Assembly (NCBI RefSeq): GCF_012985205.1
Contig: NZ_JABEKS010000001.1
Span: forward strand, 186,001-250,000
DNA: 64,000 nucleotides
Direction of reading: 5' to 3'
Source: Planctomonas sp. JC2975
GTDB lineage: Bacteria > Actinomycetota > Actinomycetes > Actinomycetales > Microbacteriaceae
In this document: piece after piece, positions 1-9,057 of the stretch
How the letters are laid out: each line of letters begins with the position of its first letter
Numbering within the stretch: the first letter of the stretch is position 1
Position numbers and translations under genes: made by a program
The notes under the pieces: generated by a model
The model's input: only the letters and a program-made list of their open reading frames with translations
Database searches by the model: none
What the model was told of the DNA's origin: nothing

Positions 1-432
1 CGCCTGGTGGCTCGTCACGAAGACCACGCGGGATCCGTCGCCGAGAAGCGGGAGCGCCGCTTCGAGGACGTTCACCTGCGCATCGCGGTTCAGCTTCATG
101 GCGTAGTCGGACTCCATGCCGGCCTCCATGCCGCCCGACGCATTGAGCACCAGGATGTCCAGCCCGCCGAGCTTCTCCTCGGCGTCGGCGAACATCGCGG
201 CGACGGACTCGGGATCGGTCAGGTCGGCGCCGATCACGACGGCGGTCCCGCCGGATGCCTCGATCGAGTCGGCGAGCTTGCGCGCGCGAGCCTCTTTGTT
301 GCGGTAGTTGATCACGACGCTCGCGCCGGCCCCAGCGAAGTACGAAACGGTGTCGGCGCCGATGCCGCGCGAGGATCCCGTGACGAGGGCGCGCTTGCCG
401 CTCAGGGACGACGGGGCGAGAGGACTGGTCAC
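1..432 (-). CDS. SDR family oxidoreductase, C-terminus cut by window edge
   Basis: NAD(P)-dependent short-chain dehydrogenase/reductase; the substrate cannot be told. The visible 144 N-terminal residues carry the Rossmann motif TGSSRGIG at about residues 18-25, an acidic GADLTD segment near 65, and NASGG near 96 in place of the usual NNAG. The catalytic Tyr-Lys part lies outside the window. The GTG start at 432 was chosen because AAGGAG sits eight bases upstream on the minus strand. The gene diverges from the nfeD-like gene across 219 bp in which I recognise no further element. The SDR fold is well supported; a more exact name would be a guess. Confidence 0.85.
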   Translation of the reverse strand, partial: MTSPLAPSSLSGKRALVTGSSRGIGADTVSYFAGAGASVVINYRNKEARARKLADSIEASGGTAVVIGADLTDPESVAAMFADAEEKLGGLDILVLNASGGMEAGMESDYAMKLNRDAQVNVLEAALPLLGDGSRVVFVTSHQA

Positions 433-651
433 TGGTGGATCTCCTTGCACGATGCGGCACGAACGGTCGGCCCGAAGGCACCAAGACAGTATCTCAGGCA
501 CCGAATGCGCCCCCGAATCGCCATCCGAGCCCCGTCGCGGTCGACGGGTATGCGCGAACAGGCATCGAACTCACGGAATCGCACCGGATCTCTTGTGGTG
601 CCGCAGTCGCATGCTGGTAGCGTCTCACCGAGCGCGGAGGGAGCAAGCGAC

Positions 652-1131
652 ATGGACGTCGTTTCGTCGTATGCCTGGATCGGCTGGCTGGTGCTGATCC
701 TCGTGTTCATCACGATCGAGATGCTCTCGCTCGACTTCGTGTTCCTCATGCTCGCGATCGGATCCCTCGGCGGTCTGATCAGCGGTCTCTTCGGCTTCCC
801 CTGGTGGGCGCAGCTCCTTGTAGCCGCCGTGCTGTCGATCCTCCTGCTCTTCCTGTTGCGACCACCGCTGTTGAAAGCACTCCGGCGTGGCGAGGATCCG
901 ACGAAGAGCAACGTCGCCCTGCTCCTCGGCCAGGAGGGCAGGGTCGTCCAGACATTCGGCGGCGACGGCAAGGGCTTGGTGCGGCTGGCCAACGGCGAGG
1001 TCTGGACCTCCCGTCTTGTCGCGGATGCAGCAGATCAGCGTGCGCAGCTCGAGCCGGGCGCGCTGGTGCACGTGAAGGCTATCGAGGGTGCGACAGCGGT
1101 CGTCGCGCCAGCGGGGGGTTCGACGAGATGA
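652..1131 (+). CDS. NfeD family membrane protein
   Basis: Small NfeD-like protein of 159 residues. Three hydrophobic segments lie at about residues 8-28, 30-48 and 52-70. A soluble C-terminal OB-fold-like domain follows at about 85-150, with the glycine-rich stretch GQEGRVVQTFGGDGKG. NfeD proteins of this short type work with a neighbouring SPFH/stomatin protein in membrane microdomain or quality-control roles. The ATG at 652 follows a GGAGGGAG ribosome binding site; the longer upstream reading in this frame is not gene-like. The stop overlaps the start of the SPFH gene (ATGA), so the two are almost certainly co-transcribed and translationally coupled. Confidence 0.88.
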   Translation: MDVVSSYAWIGWLVLILVFITIEMLSLDFVFLMLAIGSLGGLISGLFGFPWWAQLLVAAVLSILLLFLLRPPLLKALRRGEDPTKSNVALLLGQEGRVVQTFGGDGKGLVRLANGEVWTSRLVADAADQRAQLEPGALVHVKAIEGATAVVAPAGGSTR

Positions 1132-2399
1132 CCGACGTGGAGGTACTCGTGATCCAAATCATCGTGGCGATCATCGTCGCGATCGTTCTCATCTTCGTGC
1201 TGGTCACGCTGTTCCGGTCTGTGCGCATCGTGCCACAGGCGACCGCAGGAATCGTCGAGCGGCTGGGGCGCTACCACAAGACGCTCATGCCCGGATTGAA
1301 CCTGCTGGTGCCGTTCATCGATCGGCTGCGTCCTCTCATCGACATGCGCGAACAAGTGGTGAGTTTCCCGCCGCAGCCCGTGATCACCGAGGACAACCTC
1401 GTGGTCTCCATCGACACCGTCGTGTACTTCCAGGTGACGGATGCCCGTGCAGCAACCTACGAGATCGCCAACTATCTCAGCGCGGTCGAGCAGCTGACCA
1501 CCACAACGCTCCGTAACGTCGTCGGCGGGCTCAACCTGGAGGAGACGCTCACCAGCCGCGACAACATCAACAGCCAGCTGCGCAGCGTGCTCGACGAGGC
1601 AACGGGCAAGTGGGGCATCCGAGTGAGCCGCGTCGAGCTGAAGGCGATCGACCCGCCCGCGTCCATCCAGGACTCGATGGAGAAGCAGATGCGCGCAGAA
1701 CGTGATCGTCGAGCGCTCATCCTGACCGCGGAGGGCACCAAGCAGTCGGCGATCCTCACGGCGGAGGGCACGAAGCAGGCCGCGATCCTGAACGCCGAGG
1801 GATCCGCGCGTGCCCAGGTGCTCAACGCCGAGGGTCAGGCGAAGGCCATCCAGACGGTCTTCACGGCCATCCACGAGGGTCAGCCCGACAACCTGCTGCT
1901 GGCGTACCAGTACCTGCAGACTCTGCCGAAGATCGCGGAGAGCCCGTCGAACAAGATGTGGTTCATCCCGAGCGAGTTCACGGAGGCCCTGCGCGGAATC
2001 GGCGAAGGCTTCGCCACACGCGGCAAGGGCGGCCCGTTCGCGGGCTTCATGCCACCGAGTGCGGGCGGAGGGGCGGAGGCGCCAGACGCGGATGCTCCGG
2101 CCGCCACTGCTCGGACGATCGACTATGCCGACCTGTCGGATGACTCGGCCGACGCGGCGGTTGCGGAAGCGGAGGCCGAAGCAGCCAAGGCGGAAGAGCG
2201 TCCCGTTCCGGGCCTGACCGGTGCACCCGTCGTTCCGCCTGTCGCCTCTGGCGACGGATCATCGGCGGACGTCGCTCCGGCACCGCCTGCGGCCCAACCG
2301 GCACCGACGTCGGCCGACGAGGCATCCGGAACGAACAACGGGGCCTCGGGCGCCGATGGTCGGGGCGCCGACGGTCCTGCGCACCGCTCGGATGGCTGA
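1128..2399 (+). CDS. SPFH/band 7 (stomatin-like) membrane protein
   Basis: Membrane-anchored SPFH domain protein of 423 residues. An N-terminal transmembrane helix at about residues 6-29 is followed by the band 7 domain at about 30-215 (VPQATAGIVERLGRYHK, then LMPGLNLLVPFID). A coiled-coil segment carries near-perfect eleven-residue repeats built on AEGTKQ-AIL. The last 100 residues are low-complexity Ala/Pro/Asp and probably disordered. Family members oligomerise into rings and scaffold membrane domains or modulate proteases; the paired nfeD supports this. The start overlaps nfeD by four bases and the stop overlaps the following phosphodiesterase gene by eight, giving a three-gene unit. No partner FtsH or HflX gene is seen nearby. 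Confidence 0.9.
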   Translation: MTDVEVLVIQIIVAIIVAIVLIFVLVTLFRSVRIVPQATAGIVERLGRYHKTLMPGLNLLVPFIDRLRPLIDMREQVVSFPPQPVITEDNLVVSIDTVVYFQVTDARAATYEIANYLSAVEQLTTTTLRNVVGGLNLEETLTSRDNINSQLRSVLDEATGKWGIRVSRVELKAIDPPASIQDSMEKQMRAERDRRALILTAEGTKQSAILTAEGTKQAAILNAEGSARAQVLNAEGQAKAIQTVFTAIHEGQPDNLLLAYQYLQTLPKIAESPSNKMWFIPSEFTEALRGIGEGFATRGKGGPFAGFMPPSAGGGAEAPDADAPAATARTIDYADLSDDSADAAVAEAEAEAAKAEERPVPGLTGAPVVPPVASGDGSSADVAPAPPAAQPAPTSADEASGTNNGASGADGRGADGPAHRSDG

Positions 2400-3180
2400 T
2401 CCGGTCAGGTATTTCGATGGGAAGCCCCCGCGTGCGATCGCGCACCGGGGGCTCGCCCTTGCCTGCGCGGAGAACACGTTGCCCGCCTTCGCTGCCGCGC
2501 TGAAGGCTGGGGCTGACATTCTGGAGACGGACGTGCATGCCAGTGCAGATGGCGTTTGCGTGATCTTCCACGACGACGACCTCGCCCGTGTCACCGCTGT
2601 CGCCGGCCCGGTGGAGAGTCTGCGGATGGATGAGCTGCGCGCCTTGGAACTCGCAGGCGGCGGACGACTGGCGACGTTGGCGGAAGCTCTCGCGGAGTTC
2701 CCGTCGGCGCGATTCAACATCGACGTCAAGACGGATGCCGCACTCGATCCTGCGCTGAACGCCATCGCCGCGGCGGATGCAGCATCCCGCGTGCTCATCA
2801 CCTCCTTCGACCAAGGCCGTCGTCGTCGAGCCGTGCGGCGCCTGCCGGGAGCCGCCACGTCGGCATCCACACCCGGAGTCGTGCTCACCCTGATCGGTGT
2901 CTGGCTTCGACTGGGCGCTCTGGTGCGGCTGGCCTTGCGCGATGTCGACGCCGTGCAGGTTCCCCATCGTCGCGGCGCGATCCGGGTGGTCTCCCCCGCG
3001 TTCGTGCGGGCGGTGCAGAACGCCGGGCGCGAGGTGCACGTCTGGACCGTGAACGATTCACAGGAGATGCACGAACTGCTCGGGATGGGCGTCGACGGCA
3101 TCATCTCGGACCGCTGCGACACCCTCGTGGGAGTGATTCGAGGCCTGGGCGAAAACGGTCGAATGAAGAAAATCTCCTGA
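2392..3180 (+). CDS. Glycerophosphodiester phosphodiesterase (GDPD) family
   Basis: Hydrolyses glycerophosphodiesters to glycerol 3-phosphate and an alcohol, using a metal-dependent TIM-barrel active site. At 262 residues it has the standard single-domain length. The GDPD signature is intact: His18 in HRG, ENT at 27-29, Glu45 and Asp47 in ETDVH, and His60 in FHDDD. The C-terminal block VHVWTVND and GVDGIISDR is also typical. No signal peptide is seen, so it is probably cytoplasmic. ATG 2392 overlaps the end of the SPFH gene, suggesting translational coupling to that membrane operon. The alternative, longer reading upstream lies inside the SPFH frame and is not needed. Confidence 0.9.
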   Translation: MADPVRYFDGKPPRAIAHRGLALACAENTLPAFAAALKAGADILETDVHASADGVCVIFHDDDLARVTAVAGPVESLRMDELRALELAGGGRLATLAEALAEFPSARFNIDVKTDAALDPALNAIAAADAASRVLITSFDQGRRRRAVRRLPGAATSASTPGVVLTLIGVWLRLGALVRLALRDVDAVQVPHRRGAIRVVSPAFVRAVQNAGREVHVWTVNDSQEMHELLGMGVDGIISDRCDTLVGVIRGLGENGRMKKIS

Positions 3181-3270
3181 AAGGAGGCTGAATCCCCGCG
3201 CGCGCCGGGCAGAGAATGCCCAGCTTGACGGTTTATAAGTGTGGATGCATCGCGAGAAGGAGACCACACA

Positions 3271-3636
3271 ATGGCAGATCGCAGCTTGCGCGGTATGAGA
3301 CTGGGCGCCCAGAGCCTACAGAGCGAAGAAGGCGTCACGTTTTCTGCCCGCACGACGTACAACTACAAGTGCTCGAAGTGCGACCGGGAGACGCCCGTCG
3401 TGTTCGCAGCCGACGCCGAAGCACCCGAGACGTGGGAGTGCAAGTACTGCGGGCACGAGGCCACATTGCTCGTCAACGACTCACCCGTCGAGGTGGACCG
3501 CTCAGACGTGAAGGCCCCGCGCAGTCACTGGGACATGCTGCTCGAGCGCCGCACGCGTGCCGAGCTGGAGGAGCTCCTCGAGGAACGGCTCGCATACCTG
3601 CGGGCACGCCGTGGAGAGCACAAGATCGGCGCCTGA
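3271..3636 (+). CDS. rbpA: RNA polymerase-binding protein RbpA
   Basis: Actinobacterial transcription factor that binds the primary sigma factor and the RNA polymerase beta' subunit and stabilises open complexes. The 121-residue protein starts MADRSLRGMRLG, as family members do. It has a core domain with cysteines at 34, 37, 57 and 60 (CSKC and CKYC), a basic linker, and the helical sigma-interacting C-terminus at about 80-115. The ATG at 3271 follows GAAGGAG. An in-frame GTG at 3241 is possible but lacks a good ribosome binding site and would add ten non-conserved residues. It is transcribed alone and followed by a hairpin terminator shared with lnt. Confidence 0.95.
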   Translation: MADRSLRGMRLGAQSLQSEEGVTFSARTTYNYKCSKCDRETPVVFAADAEAPETWECKYCGHEATLLVNDSPVEVDRSDVKAPRSHWDMLLERRTRAELEELLEERLAYLRARRGEHKIGA

Positions 3637-3666
3637 TCGCTCGTCGGCCACCGGCCGGACATTCGT

Positions 3667-3701
3667 GACGCAGCCTGCTCCGGCGGGCTGCGTCTTCGTG
3701 T
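3667..3701. terminator. Bidirectional hairpin terminator between rbpA and lnt
   Basis: A perfect nine-base-pair stem pairs GACGCAGCC (3667-3675) with GGCTGCGTC (3686-3694) around a ten-base loop, followed by TTCGTGT. It lies between two convergent genes. The T-tract is poor, as is usual in high-GC actinobacteria. Confidence 0.6.
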
Positions 3702-3761
3702 GCGTGCCGTGACGTGCTACCGGATTCGGGCTTTCGCCCCGGCATCCGGCCGTGCGGTCCG

Positions 3762-5396
3762 TCAGCGCCGGCGCGCGCCCTTGGAAGCTCGGGCGGCACG
3801 CGGAGCCGTGAAGGCCGCGACCACGAGGGCGCCCAGCCCGAGCCCGCACGCCAAGACCTCCAGCGCACGGCTGAGCAAGGTCGCAGGCGTCGTCGTGGTG
3901 CCGAGCGGGACATCCTCGATCATCGCCCCCGGCTTGTAGGCGGCGATCTGCGCGATCGTGCGGCCGTCAGGATCGATGATCTGGCTGGTGCCGACCGTGG
4001 AGATGTTGACGAGGCTGCGGCCGGTCTCGATCGCTCTGAGTCGAGCGATCGCCAGCTGCTGCATGTTCTCCTTCGTGCGCCCGAAATCGGCGTTGTTGGT
4101 CTGCGCCAGAATGACCTGCGCTCCGCCGTTCATCATGTCTGTCGTGAGCTGGTCGTCGACGATGTCGAAGCAGATGGAGATGCCGGCACGTATGCCGTTC
4201 ACGTCGAAGACGTTGTCGCGGGTTCCCGGAGTGTATTGACGTTGGATCAGGCCCAGCAGGCTCGGGGCGAACGGCATCCAGAACGAGCGATCCGGAACGT
4301 ATTCGCCGAACGGGACAGGATGCTTCTTGTCGTAGTAGTCGACGACGCCCTTGCCCGACTTCCAGAGCAGCGACGTGTTGAAATACTTGCCGTGCCGGTT
4401 GGTGATGGTGCCGACGATCATGGGGGCGCCGAGGCGCGCGCTGAGGTTGTCGAGCACGTCGGCGGACGACCAATCCCTCGTCGGGTCGATGTCGGCGCTT
4501 CCCTCCGGCCACACCACCATGTCGGGGTGCTTGCCGATGAGTGGGATCGTGGCCTGAATCTGCGCGTTCATCACGTCGCCTGGCTGGGCGCCGTCGAAGT
4601 ATCCGGCCGGACCGTTGCCCTGCACAGCGCCGATCCGTGTGGTGCCGGAGGTGGTGGCGGGCCACAGCGGGACCCCGAGCACCAGGGCGATCGCCGCCAG
4701 CGCGACGGCGATGCGGATCCAGGGACGCCGAGCCGTGGCATCCGTCCGTCCTGATGCGGGATCGAGCGACGGCGCGAACGGGCGCTGGGGGTACCGGACG
4801 CACTCGATCGCCAGCGCGACGAGCCAGACCATGATGAAGGAGACGCCTGCGATGCCGAACCACGCGACGAGGTGGGCGAGCGGACCATGCGACTGGGACA
4901 GCGCAGCCCTCCCCCATGCGAACCCGCCGTACGGCCAGTTGCCGGACAGCCACTCCCGACCCGTCCAGAGCCCTGCTATGGCCACCGGGAGCAGCCCCAG
5001 GCGCCCTGGAGCGCTCGGGAATGCTCGAGGGATCCAGCGGTACGCCAGGGTGATCGCGACCGCTCCCAGAGCGAACAACAGGGACTCGAAGACCGAGAGC
5101 GCGATCCACGGCACCGGACCGAGGTACAGCGCCGTCCACGACACCTGGGTCAGGTAGAACGCCAGTCCGGAGAGGAATCCGACGAGGATCGCTCCACCGA
5201 TGGAACGGCCGATGAGCGCCACCAGCATGAGCGCCAGCCCTACGAAGGCGAGGGGCCAGACGTCGATCGCGGGGAACGCGCCGTCGTAGACCACTCCCCC
5301 GCCGATCCCGAGGATGACCGCGGCCCACAGCGGCAGAAGCGGGCGGCGCGGCGGATTCACGAAGATCGAGCATAGGGGACGGTGCCTTGCATCCAC
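3762..5396 (-). CDS. lnt: Apolipoprotein N-acyltransferase
   Basis: Transfers the third acyl chain to the N-terminal cysteine of lipoproteins in the membrane. The 544 residues divide into about seven N-terminal membrane segments (about 20-200 plus one near 228-245), a nitrilase-like catalytic domain (about 255-490) and a final C-terminal helix near 505-530. The catalytic triad is visible: Glu298 in WPEGS, Lys357 in YYDKKHP, and Cys409 in ISICFDI. The last residues are very basic. It follows helY on the same strand with a 30-bp gap, so co-transcription is likely. The exact start is uncertain because the first dozen residues are not conserved-looking. Confidence 0.93.
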   Translation of the reverse strand: MDARHRPLCSIFVNPPRRPLLPLWAAVILGIGGGVVYDGAFPAIDVWPLAFVGLALMLVALIGRSIGGAILVGFLSGLAFYLTQVSWTALYLGPVPWIALSVFESLLFALGAVAITLAYRWIPRAFPSAPGRLGLLPVAIAGLWTGREWLSGNWPYGGFAWGRAALSQSHGPLAHLVAWFGIAGVSFIMVWLVALAIECVRYPQRPFAPSLDPASGRTDATARRPWIRIAVALAAIALVLGVPLWPATTSGTTRIGAVQGNGPAGYFDGAQPGDVMNAQIQATIPLIGKHPDMVVWPEGSADIDPTRDWSSADVLDNLSARLGAPMIVGTITNRHGKYFNTSLLWKSGKGVVDYYDKKHPVPFGEYVPDRSFWMPFAPSLLGLIQRQYTPGTRDNVFDVNGIRAGISICFDIVDDQLTTDMMNGGAQVILAQTNNADFGRTKENMQQLAIARLRAIETGRSLVNISTVGTSQIIDPDGRTIAQIAAYKPGAMIEDVPLGTTTTPATLLSRALEVLACGLGLGALVVAAFTAPRAARASKGARRR

Positions 5397-5426
5397 CGCA
5401 CGTCGGCTCGGAGCCGCCCGCGGGTC

Positions 5427-7856
5427 TTATCCGACGCCCGAGTACGCGACGATCCCCCGCCGAACAGCGACCAGCGCGTCTCGCGCGACGGATGACAGCC
5501 CACCCGTTGCCACTCCCGTGAGCTGATCGAGCAGATCGATCACCTGCTTCGCCCACCGCACGAAGTCGCCGGCCGGCAGGTCAGCCTCGGTCAGCACGGC
5601 AGCCAGAGAACGTCCGGACGCCCACTGGTGCATCGCGACGCACAGTGCCGTGGCCAGCGGATCGCTTCCAGGGAGCCGGTTCTCGCGCTCCAGCTCGTCA
5701 AGCCGCGCCCAGAGCAGCTCGGTCTTCTGCAGCGCCTCGCGGAACGGCCCGCGCGGGAGGAACCGCTCTGCCGGATTCTGCTCGTCCCGTCGCGGCTCGA
5801 ACACGAGGGCGCAGGCCATCGCGGCGAGACCCGGTGCATCGAGCTGGGTCCAGACGTTGCGCCGTAGGCACTCGGCGACCAGCAGGTCGCGTTCGCCGTA
5901 GATCCGACCGAGGACCCGTCCGTGCTGCGTCGGCGCCAGCGTTCCGTCGCGGTCCGTGAGGTAGCCGAGCTCGAGGAGCACGTCGGCCACTCGATCGAAG
6001 ACTGTCGCGACGGCGCCCGTTCGCGTGCGGATCTGGCGCGTGAGGGCATCCGTCTCCCGCTTCAGGCGCCACCAGCGCTCAGCCCATCTGGCGTGCTGCT
6101 CGCGTTCGGCGCAGCCGTGGCAGGGGTGTTGCTTCATCCGACGTCGCAGGTCCGCCAGCTCGCGACTGCGACGCTCTCTGGCGGCATTGCTCTGCGAGCC
6201 GGACCTGGCGCTCGTGCGCTCCAGATCGCTCAGCTGACGGCGCAGGGCAGCGTATTCCGCGAAGTCGCCGAGGTGGCACTGCATGGCACGCTGGTATCCG
6301 GCGAGGGACTCCTCCTGTTTGCGCACCGTGCGCGCCAGGTCGACGACGGCGCGGTCCGCCTGGAACTGCGCGAACGACGACTCGAGGATCTCGCGGGTGC
6401 GGTCCCGGCCGAACTGGGCGACCAGGTTGACCGCCATGTTGTAGGTGGGTCTGAAGCTCGAGTTGAGCGGATAGCTGCGGCGCGACGCCAGCGCCGCCAC
6501 CGCCTGCGGATCCAGCCCATCGCGCCACTGGATGACGCAGTGCCCTTCGACGTCGATCCCTCGCCGTCCGGCACGACCCGTCAGCTGCGTGTACTCCCCC
6601 GGCGTGATCGGCACCCTCGCCTCGCCGTTGAACTTCTCCAGGCGCTCCAGGACGACGGTACGGGCCGGCATGTTGATGCCCAGCGCAAGTGTCTCCGTCG
6701 CGAACACCACCTTCACGAGCTTGCGTTGGAAGAGTTCCTCGACGACCTCCTTGAAAGCGGGCAGGAGCCCGGCGTGGTGCGCCGCCACTCCGCGCTGCAG
6801 GCCCTCCAGCCACTCCCAATAGCCGAGAACGGCCAGGTCCTCGTCAGCGATGGTGCGGCAGCGCTCCTCCGCCACCCGACGGATCTCGTCGCGCTCGTGC
6901 GCTTCGGTGAGACGGATACCCGACCGCAGCACCTGCGCGACCGCCTGATCGCACCCCGCCCGGCTGAACACGAAGACGATGGCCGGCAACAGATTGTGGT
7001 CGTCGAGGAGACGCACGACATCCGGACGGTCCAGCCTTCCGGTATCCGGGCGGCCGCCTCGTGAATGCCGCCGACCGCGGTCGCCGAACTGACGGGATCC
7101 AGACGGACGTCCGCCGACACGGGCCATCTGGACGAGCTCCGGATTGACGCGGTTGGCCGCACCCCTGGCCGCCGATTCGAAGAGGTCGACGAGACGCTGC
7201 CGCACGAGCACGTGCTGCTCGAGCGGCACCGGACGGTTCTCGGACACGATCACATCGGTGTCCCCGCGGACGGCTTGCAGCCAGTCTCCGAACTCCTCCG
7301 CGTTGGACACGGTCGCCGACAGCGACACGAGCCGCACCTCGCTCGAGAGGTGGATGATCACCTCTTCCCAGACGGCACCGCGGAACCGGTCTGCGAGGTA
7401 GTGCACCTCATCCATCACGACGTAGGCGAGGTCGGCGAGCAGATCCGATTCGGCGTAGAGCATGTTGCGCAACACCTCGGTGGTCATCACCACCACCCGG
7501 GCACCCGCGTTCACGTTGGTGTCGCCGGTGAGGAGGCCGACGTCATCCGGGCCGTACTCGTCGACGAACTCCTGGTACTTCTGGTTGGACAGCGCCTTCA
7601 TGGGAGTCGTGTAGAACACCTTGGCGCGCTTCTCGCGCATGGCGAGGGCGACGGCGAACGCCGCGACGATCGTCTTGCCTGCTCCCGTGGGAGCCGCGAC
7701 GAGCACGCTGTGGCCGTCTTCCAGGCTCGCGCACGCTTCGCGTTGGAACGGATCGAGATCGAAACGCTGCCGTTGCCGGAACTCCTCGAGCCGAGGATGC
7801 CCGCCACGGCCGCGTGAGACGGCATACCGTTCGGCCGGCGAGAGCTGGTCGGTCAT
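5427..7856 (-). CDS. helY: SKI2/Mtr4-type RNA helicase HelY
   Basis: Large DExH superfamily II helicase of 809 residues, likely acting in RNA metabolism. Motif I APTGAGKT lies at about 55-62, DEVH at 149-152, and SAT near 180. The second RecA domain includes the HHAGLLP motif typical of Ski2-like enzymes and the final motif QLTGRAGRRG. A Cys-rich spot (HPCHGCAE) precedes the C-terminal DSHCT-type helical domain. In actinobacteria helY conservedly sits next to tatC, as here. A strong hairpin separates it from tatC upstream, so it probably has its own promoter. Only the number and identity of its RNA substrates are unknown. Confidence 0.93.
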   Translation of the reverse strand: MTDQLSPAERYAVSRGRGGHPRLEEFRQRQRFDLDPFQREACASLEDGHSVLVAAPTGAGKTIVAAFAVALAMREKRAKVFYTTPMKALSNQKYQEFVDEYGPDDVGLLTGDTNVNAGARVVVMTTEVLRNMLYAESDLLADLAYVVMDEVHYLADRFRGAVWEEVIIHLSSEVRLVSLSATVSNAEEFGDWLQAVRGDTDVIVSENRPVPLEQHVLVRQRLVDLFESAARGAANRVNPELVQMARVGGRPSGSRQFGDRGRRHSRGGRPDTGRLDRPDVVRLLDDHNLLPAIVFVFSRAGCDQAVAQVLRSGIRLTEAHERDEIRRVAEERCRTIADEDLAVLGYWEWLEGLQRGVAAHHAGLLPAFKEVVEELFQRKLVKVVFATETLALGINMPARTVVLERLEKFNGEARVPITPGEYTQLTGRAGRRGIDVEGHCVIQWRDGLDPQAVAALASRRSYPLNSSFRPTYNMAVNLVAQFGRDRTREILESSFAQFQADRAVVDLARTVRKQEESLAGYQRAMQCHLGDFAEYAALRRQLSDLERTSARSGSQSNAARERRSRELADLRRRMKQHPCHGCAEREQHARWAERWWRLKRETDALTRQIRTRTGAVATVFDRVADVLLELGYLTDRDGTLAPTQHGRVLGRIYGERDLLVAECLRRNVWTQLDAPGLAAMACALVFEPRRDEQNPAERFLPRGPFREALQKTELLWARLDELERENRLPGSDPLATALCVAMHQWASGRSLAAVLTEADLPAGDFVRWAKQVIDLLDQLTGVATGGLSSVARDALVAVRRGIVAYSGVG

Positions 7857-7967
7857 CAGGCCAGCCTATGGCGTGGCCCCTGTCGCCACGCAGGAGTGAC
7901 CGCGACGTCGCACGGGGACGGCTCCGGACGGTGGAGCGTGCCCAGCACGGTCCTTGGCGCCTACCCG

Positions 7968-8014
7968 GACAGCGCGGAGCCCGTCACCCAAAAGGCGACG
8001 GGCTCCGCGCTGTC
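7968..8014 (-). terminator. Strong hairpin terminator of the tat operon
   Basis: A perfect 18-base-pair inverted repeat (arms 7968-7985 and 7997-8014) flanks an 11-base loop directly downstream of the tatC stop codon. It lies between tatC and helY on the minus strand. There is no long T-run, but stem length and position make it a convincing intrinsic terminator or RNA 3'-end stabiliser. Confidence 0.8.
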
Positions 8015-8019
8015 TGCGA

Positions 8020-8814
8020 TCAGGACGCGAGCTCTGCCTCGATGTCGAGTGCGCGCTTGGCGATGCGGCGGTCGTGCAACCAGGACACACCCCACGCGAG
8101 CAGGTAGAGCACCACCAACGGCAGCGCGAGCAGGAACATCGAGATGACGTCGGCACTGGGGGTGGCGATCGCGGTGAAGACCATGATCGTCAGAATCGCC
8201 CAACGCCAGGCCTTGATGATCGCCTTCGCACTGATGACTCGCATGAAGTTGAGCAGCACGACGAACACCGGCAGCACGAACGCGATGCCGATGACGATGA
8301 TCAGCTTCAACACGAAGTTGAAGTAGTCGGACGCCACCAGCAGCGTGGTCTCACCGCTCGGGACGAAGCTGGTGAGCACGTTGACGATGTGCGGAACAAC
8401 CCACCAACCGGCCGCGCATCCCGCGAGGAAAAGAGGTACGGCGGTGAAGAAGAACCCGAAGGTGTAACCCTTCTCCTTGCGGTTCAGCCCTGGCGTGAGG
8501 AACGCGAAGATCTGATACAACCACAGCGGCGACGTGATGATGATGCCGATGTAGACACTCAGTTGCAGCTTCAGGTCGAAGGCGGCAGTGACGTTCGGCC
8601 AGTTGATGCTTGCGTGTTGCGACTTTGCAATCTCGTGCACCGGCAGGCTGATCGCGGTCCATACATACGGTTCGAGGAACCAGCCAGCGATCGCGCCGAC
8701 GAGGATTCCCCCAGCGATCCAGAAGAAGCGGTTCTTCAGTTCCCGAAGGTGTGCCCCCAGGGACATCCTGCCTTCGGGGTTGCTGCCGCGCTTGGTTCGA
8801 GCGGCGGTGCTCAC
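8020..8814 (-). CDS. tatC: Twin-arginine translocase subunit TatC
   Basis: Receptor subunit of the Tat translocon, which exports folded proteins with RR signal peptides. The 264 residues begin with the conserved cytoplasmic segment (MSLGAHLRELKNR) before the first of six membrane helices. The family features TSPLWLYQIFAFLTPGL and FTAIATPSADVISMFLLALP are intact. The gene follows tatA on the minus strand with only two bases between the tatA stop and its start, and it ends the run by a long hairpin. No tatB is seen, which is normal for many actinobacteria where tatB lies elsewhere. Confidence 0.97.
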   Translation of the reverse strand: MSTAARTKRGSNPEGRMSLGAHLRELKNRFFWIAGGILVGAIAGWFLEPYVWTAISLPVHEIAKSQHASINWPNVTAAFDLKLQLSVYIGIIITSPLWLYQIFAFLTPGLNRKEKGYTFGFFFTAVPLFLAGCAAGWWVVPHIVNVLTSFVPSGETTLLVASDYFNFVLKLIIVIGIAFVLPVFVVLLNFMRVISAKAIIKAWRWAILTIMVFTAIATPSADVISMFLLALPLVVLYLLAWGVSWLHDRRIAKRALDIEAELAS

Positions 8815-8816
8815 GG

Positions 8817-9056
8817 CTAGATCTTGTCGGCGGGCTTCTCAGCCGCAGCCGGCGCAGCCTTGGACTCAGCCTTCGAATCCTTGGCGGCCTCGGCGGCCTC
8901 GTCTTCTTCGTGTCCCTCGCGGATCTCCTTCTTGAAGATGCGCGTGGACTGGCCGATGCTCCGCGCCAGTGCGGGCAGACGGGTCGCGCCGAACAGGAGC
9001 ACGATGATGAGCAGGATGATCCAGATGTGCCATCCGCTGAAGAGATCGCCAAGCAT
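8817..9056 (-). CDS. tatA: Twin-arginine translocase subunit TatA
   Basis: Pore-forming Tat subunit. From the ATG at 9056 it is 79 residues: a short N-terminal membrane helix (about 8-24) with the hinge FGATRLPALARSIGQS, an amphipathic helix, then a charged, Ala/Lys/Glu-rich tail. The longer in-frame start at 9104 would put 16 unrelated residues before the membrane helix and overlap the upstream gene, so it was rejected. The start follows the upstream membrane-protein stop by a single base (TGA C ATG), and the stop lies two bases before tatC, indicating one transcript. Confidence 0.94.
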   Translation of the reverse strand: MLGDLFSGWHIWIILLIIVLLFGATRLPALARSIGQSTRIFKKEIREGHEEDEAAEAAKDSKAESKAAPAAAEKPADKI

Positions 9057-9057
9057 G

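Noticed and set aside
3220-3262. TTGACG and TATAAG upstream of rbpA as a promoter
   Set aside because: The two elements are only three bases apart, so they cannot form one promoter; no correctly spaced partner was found for either.
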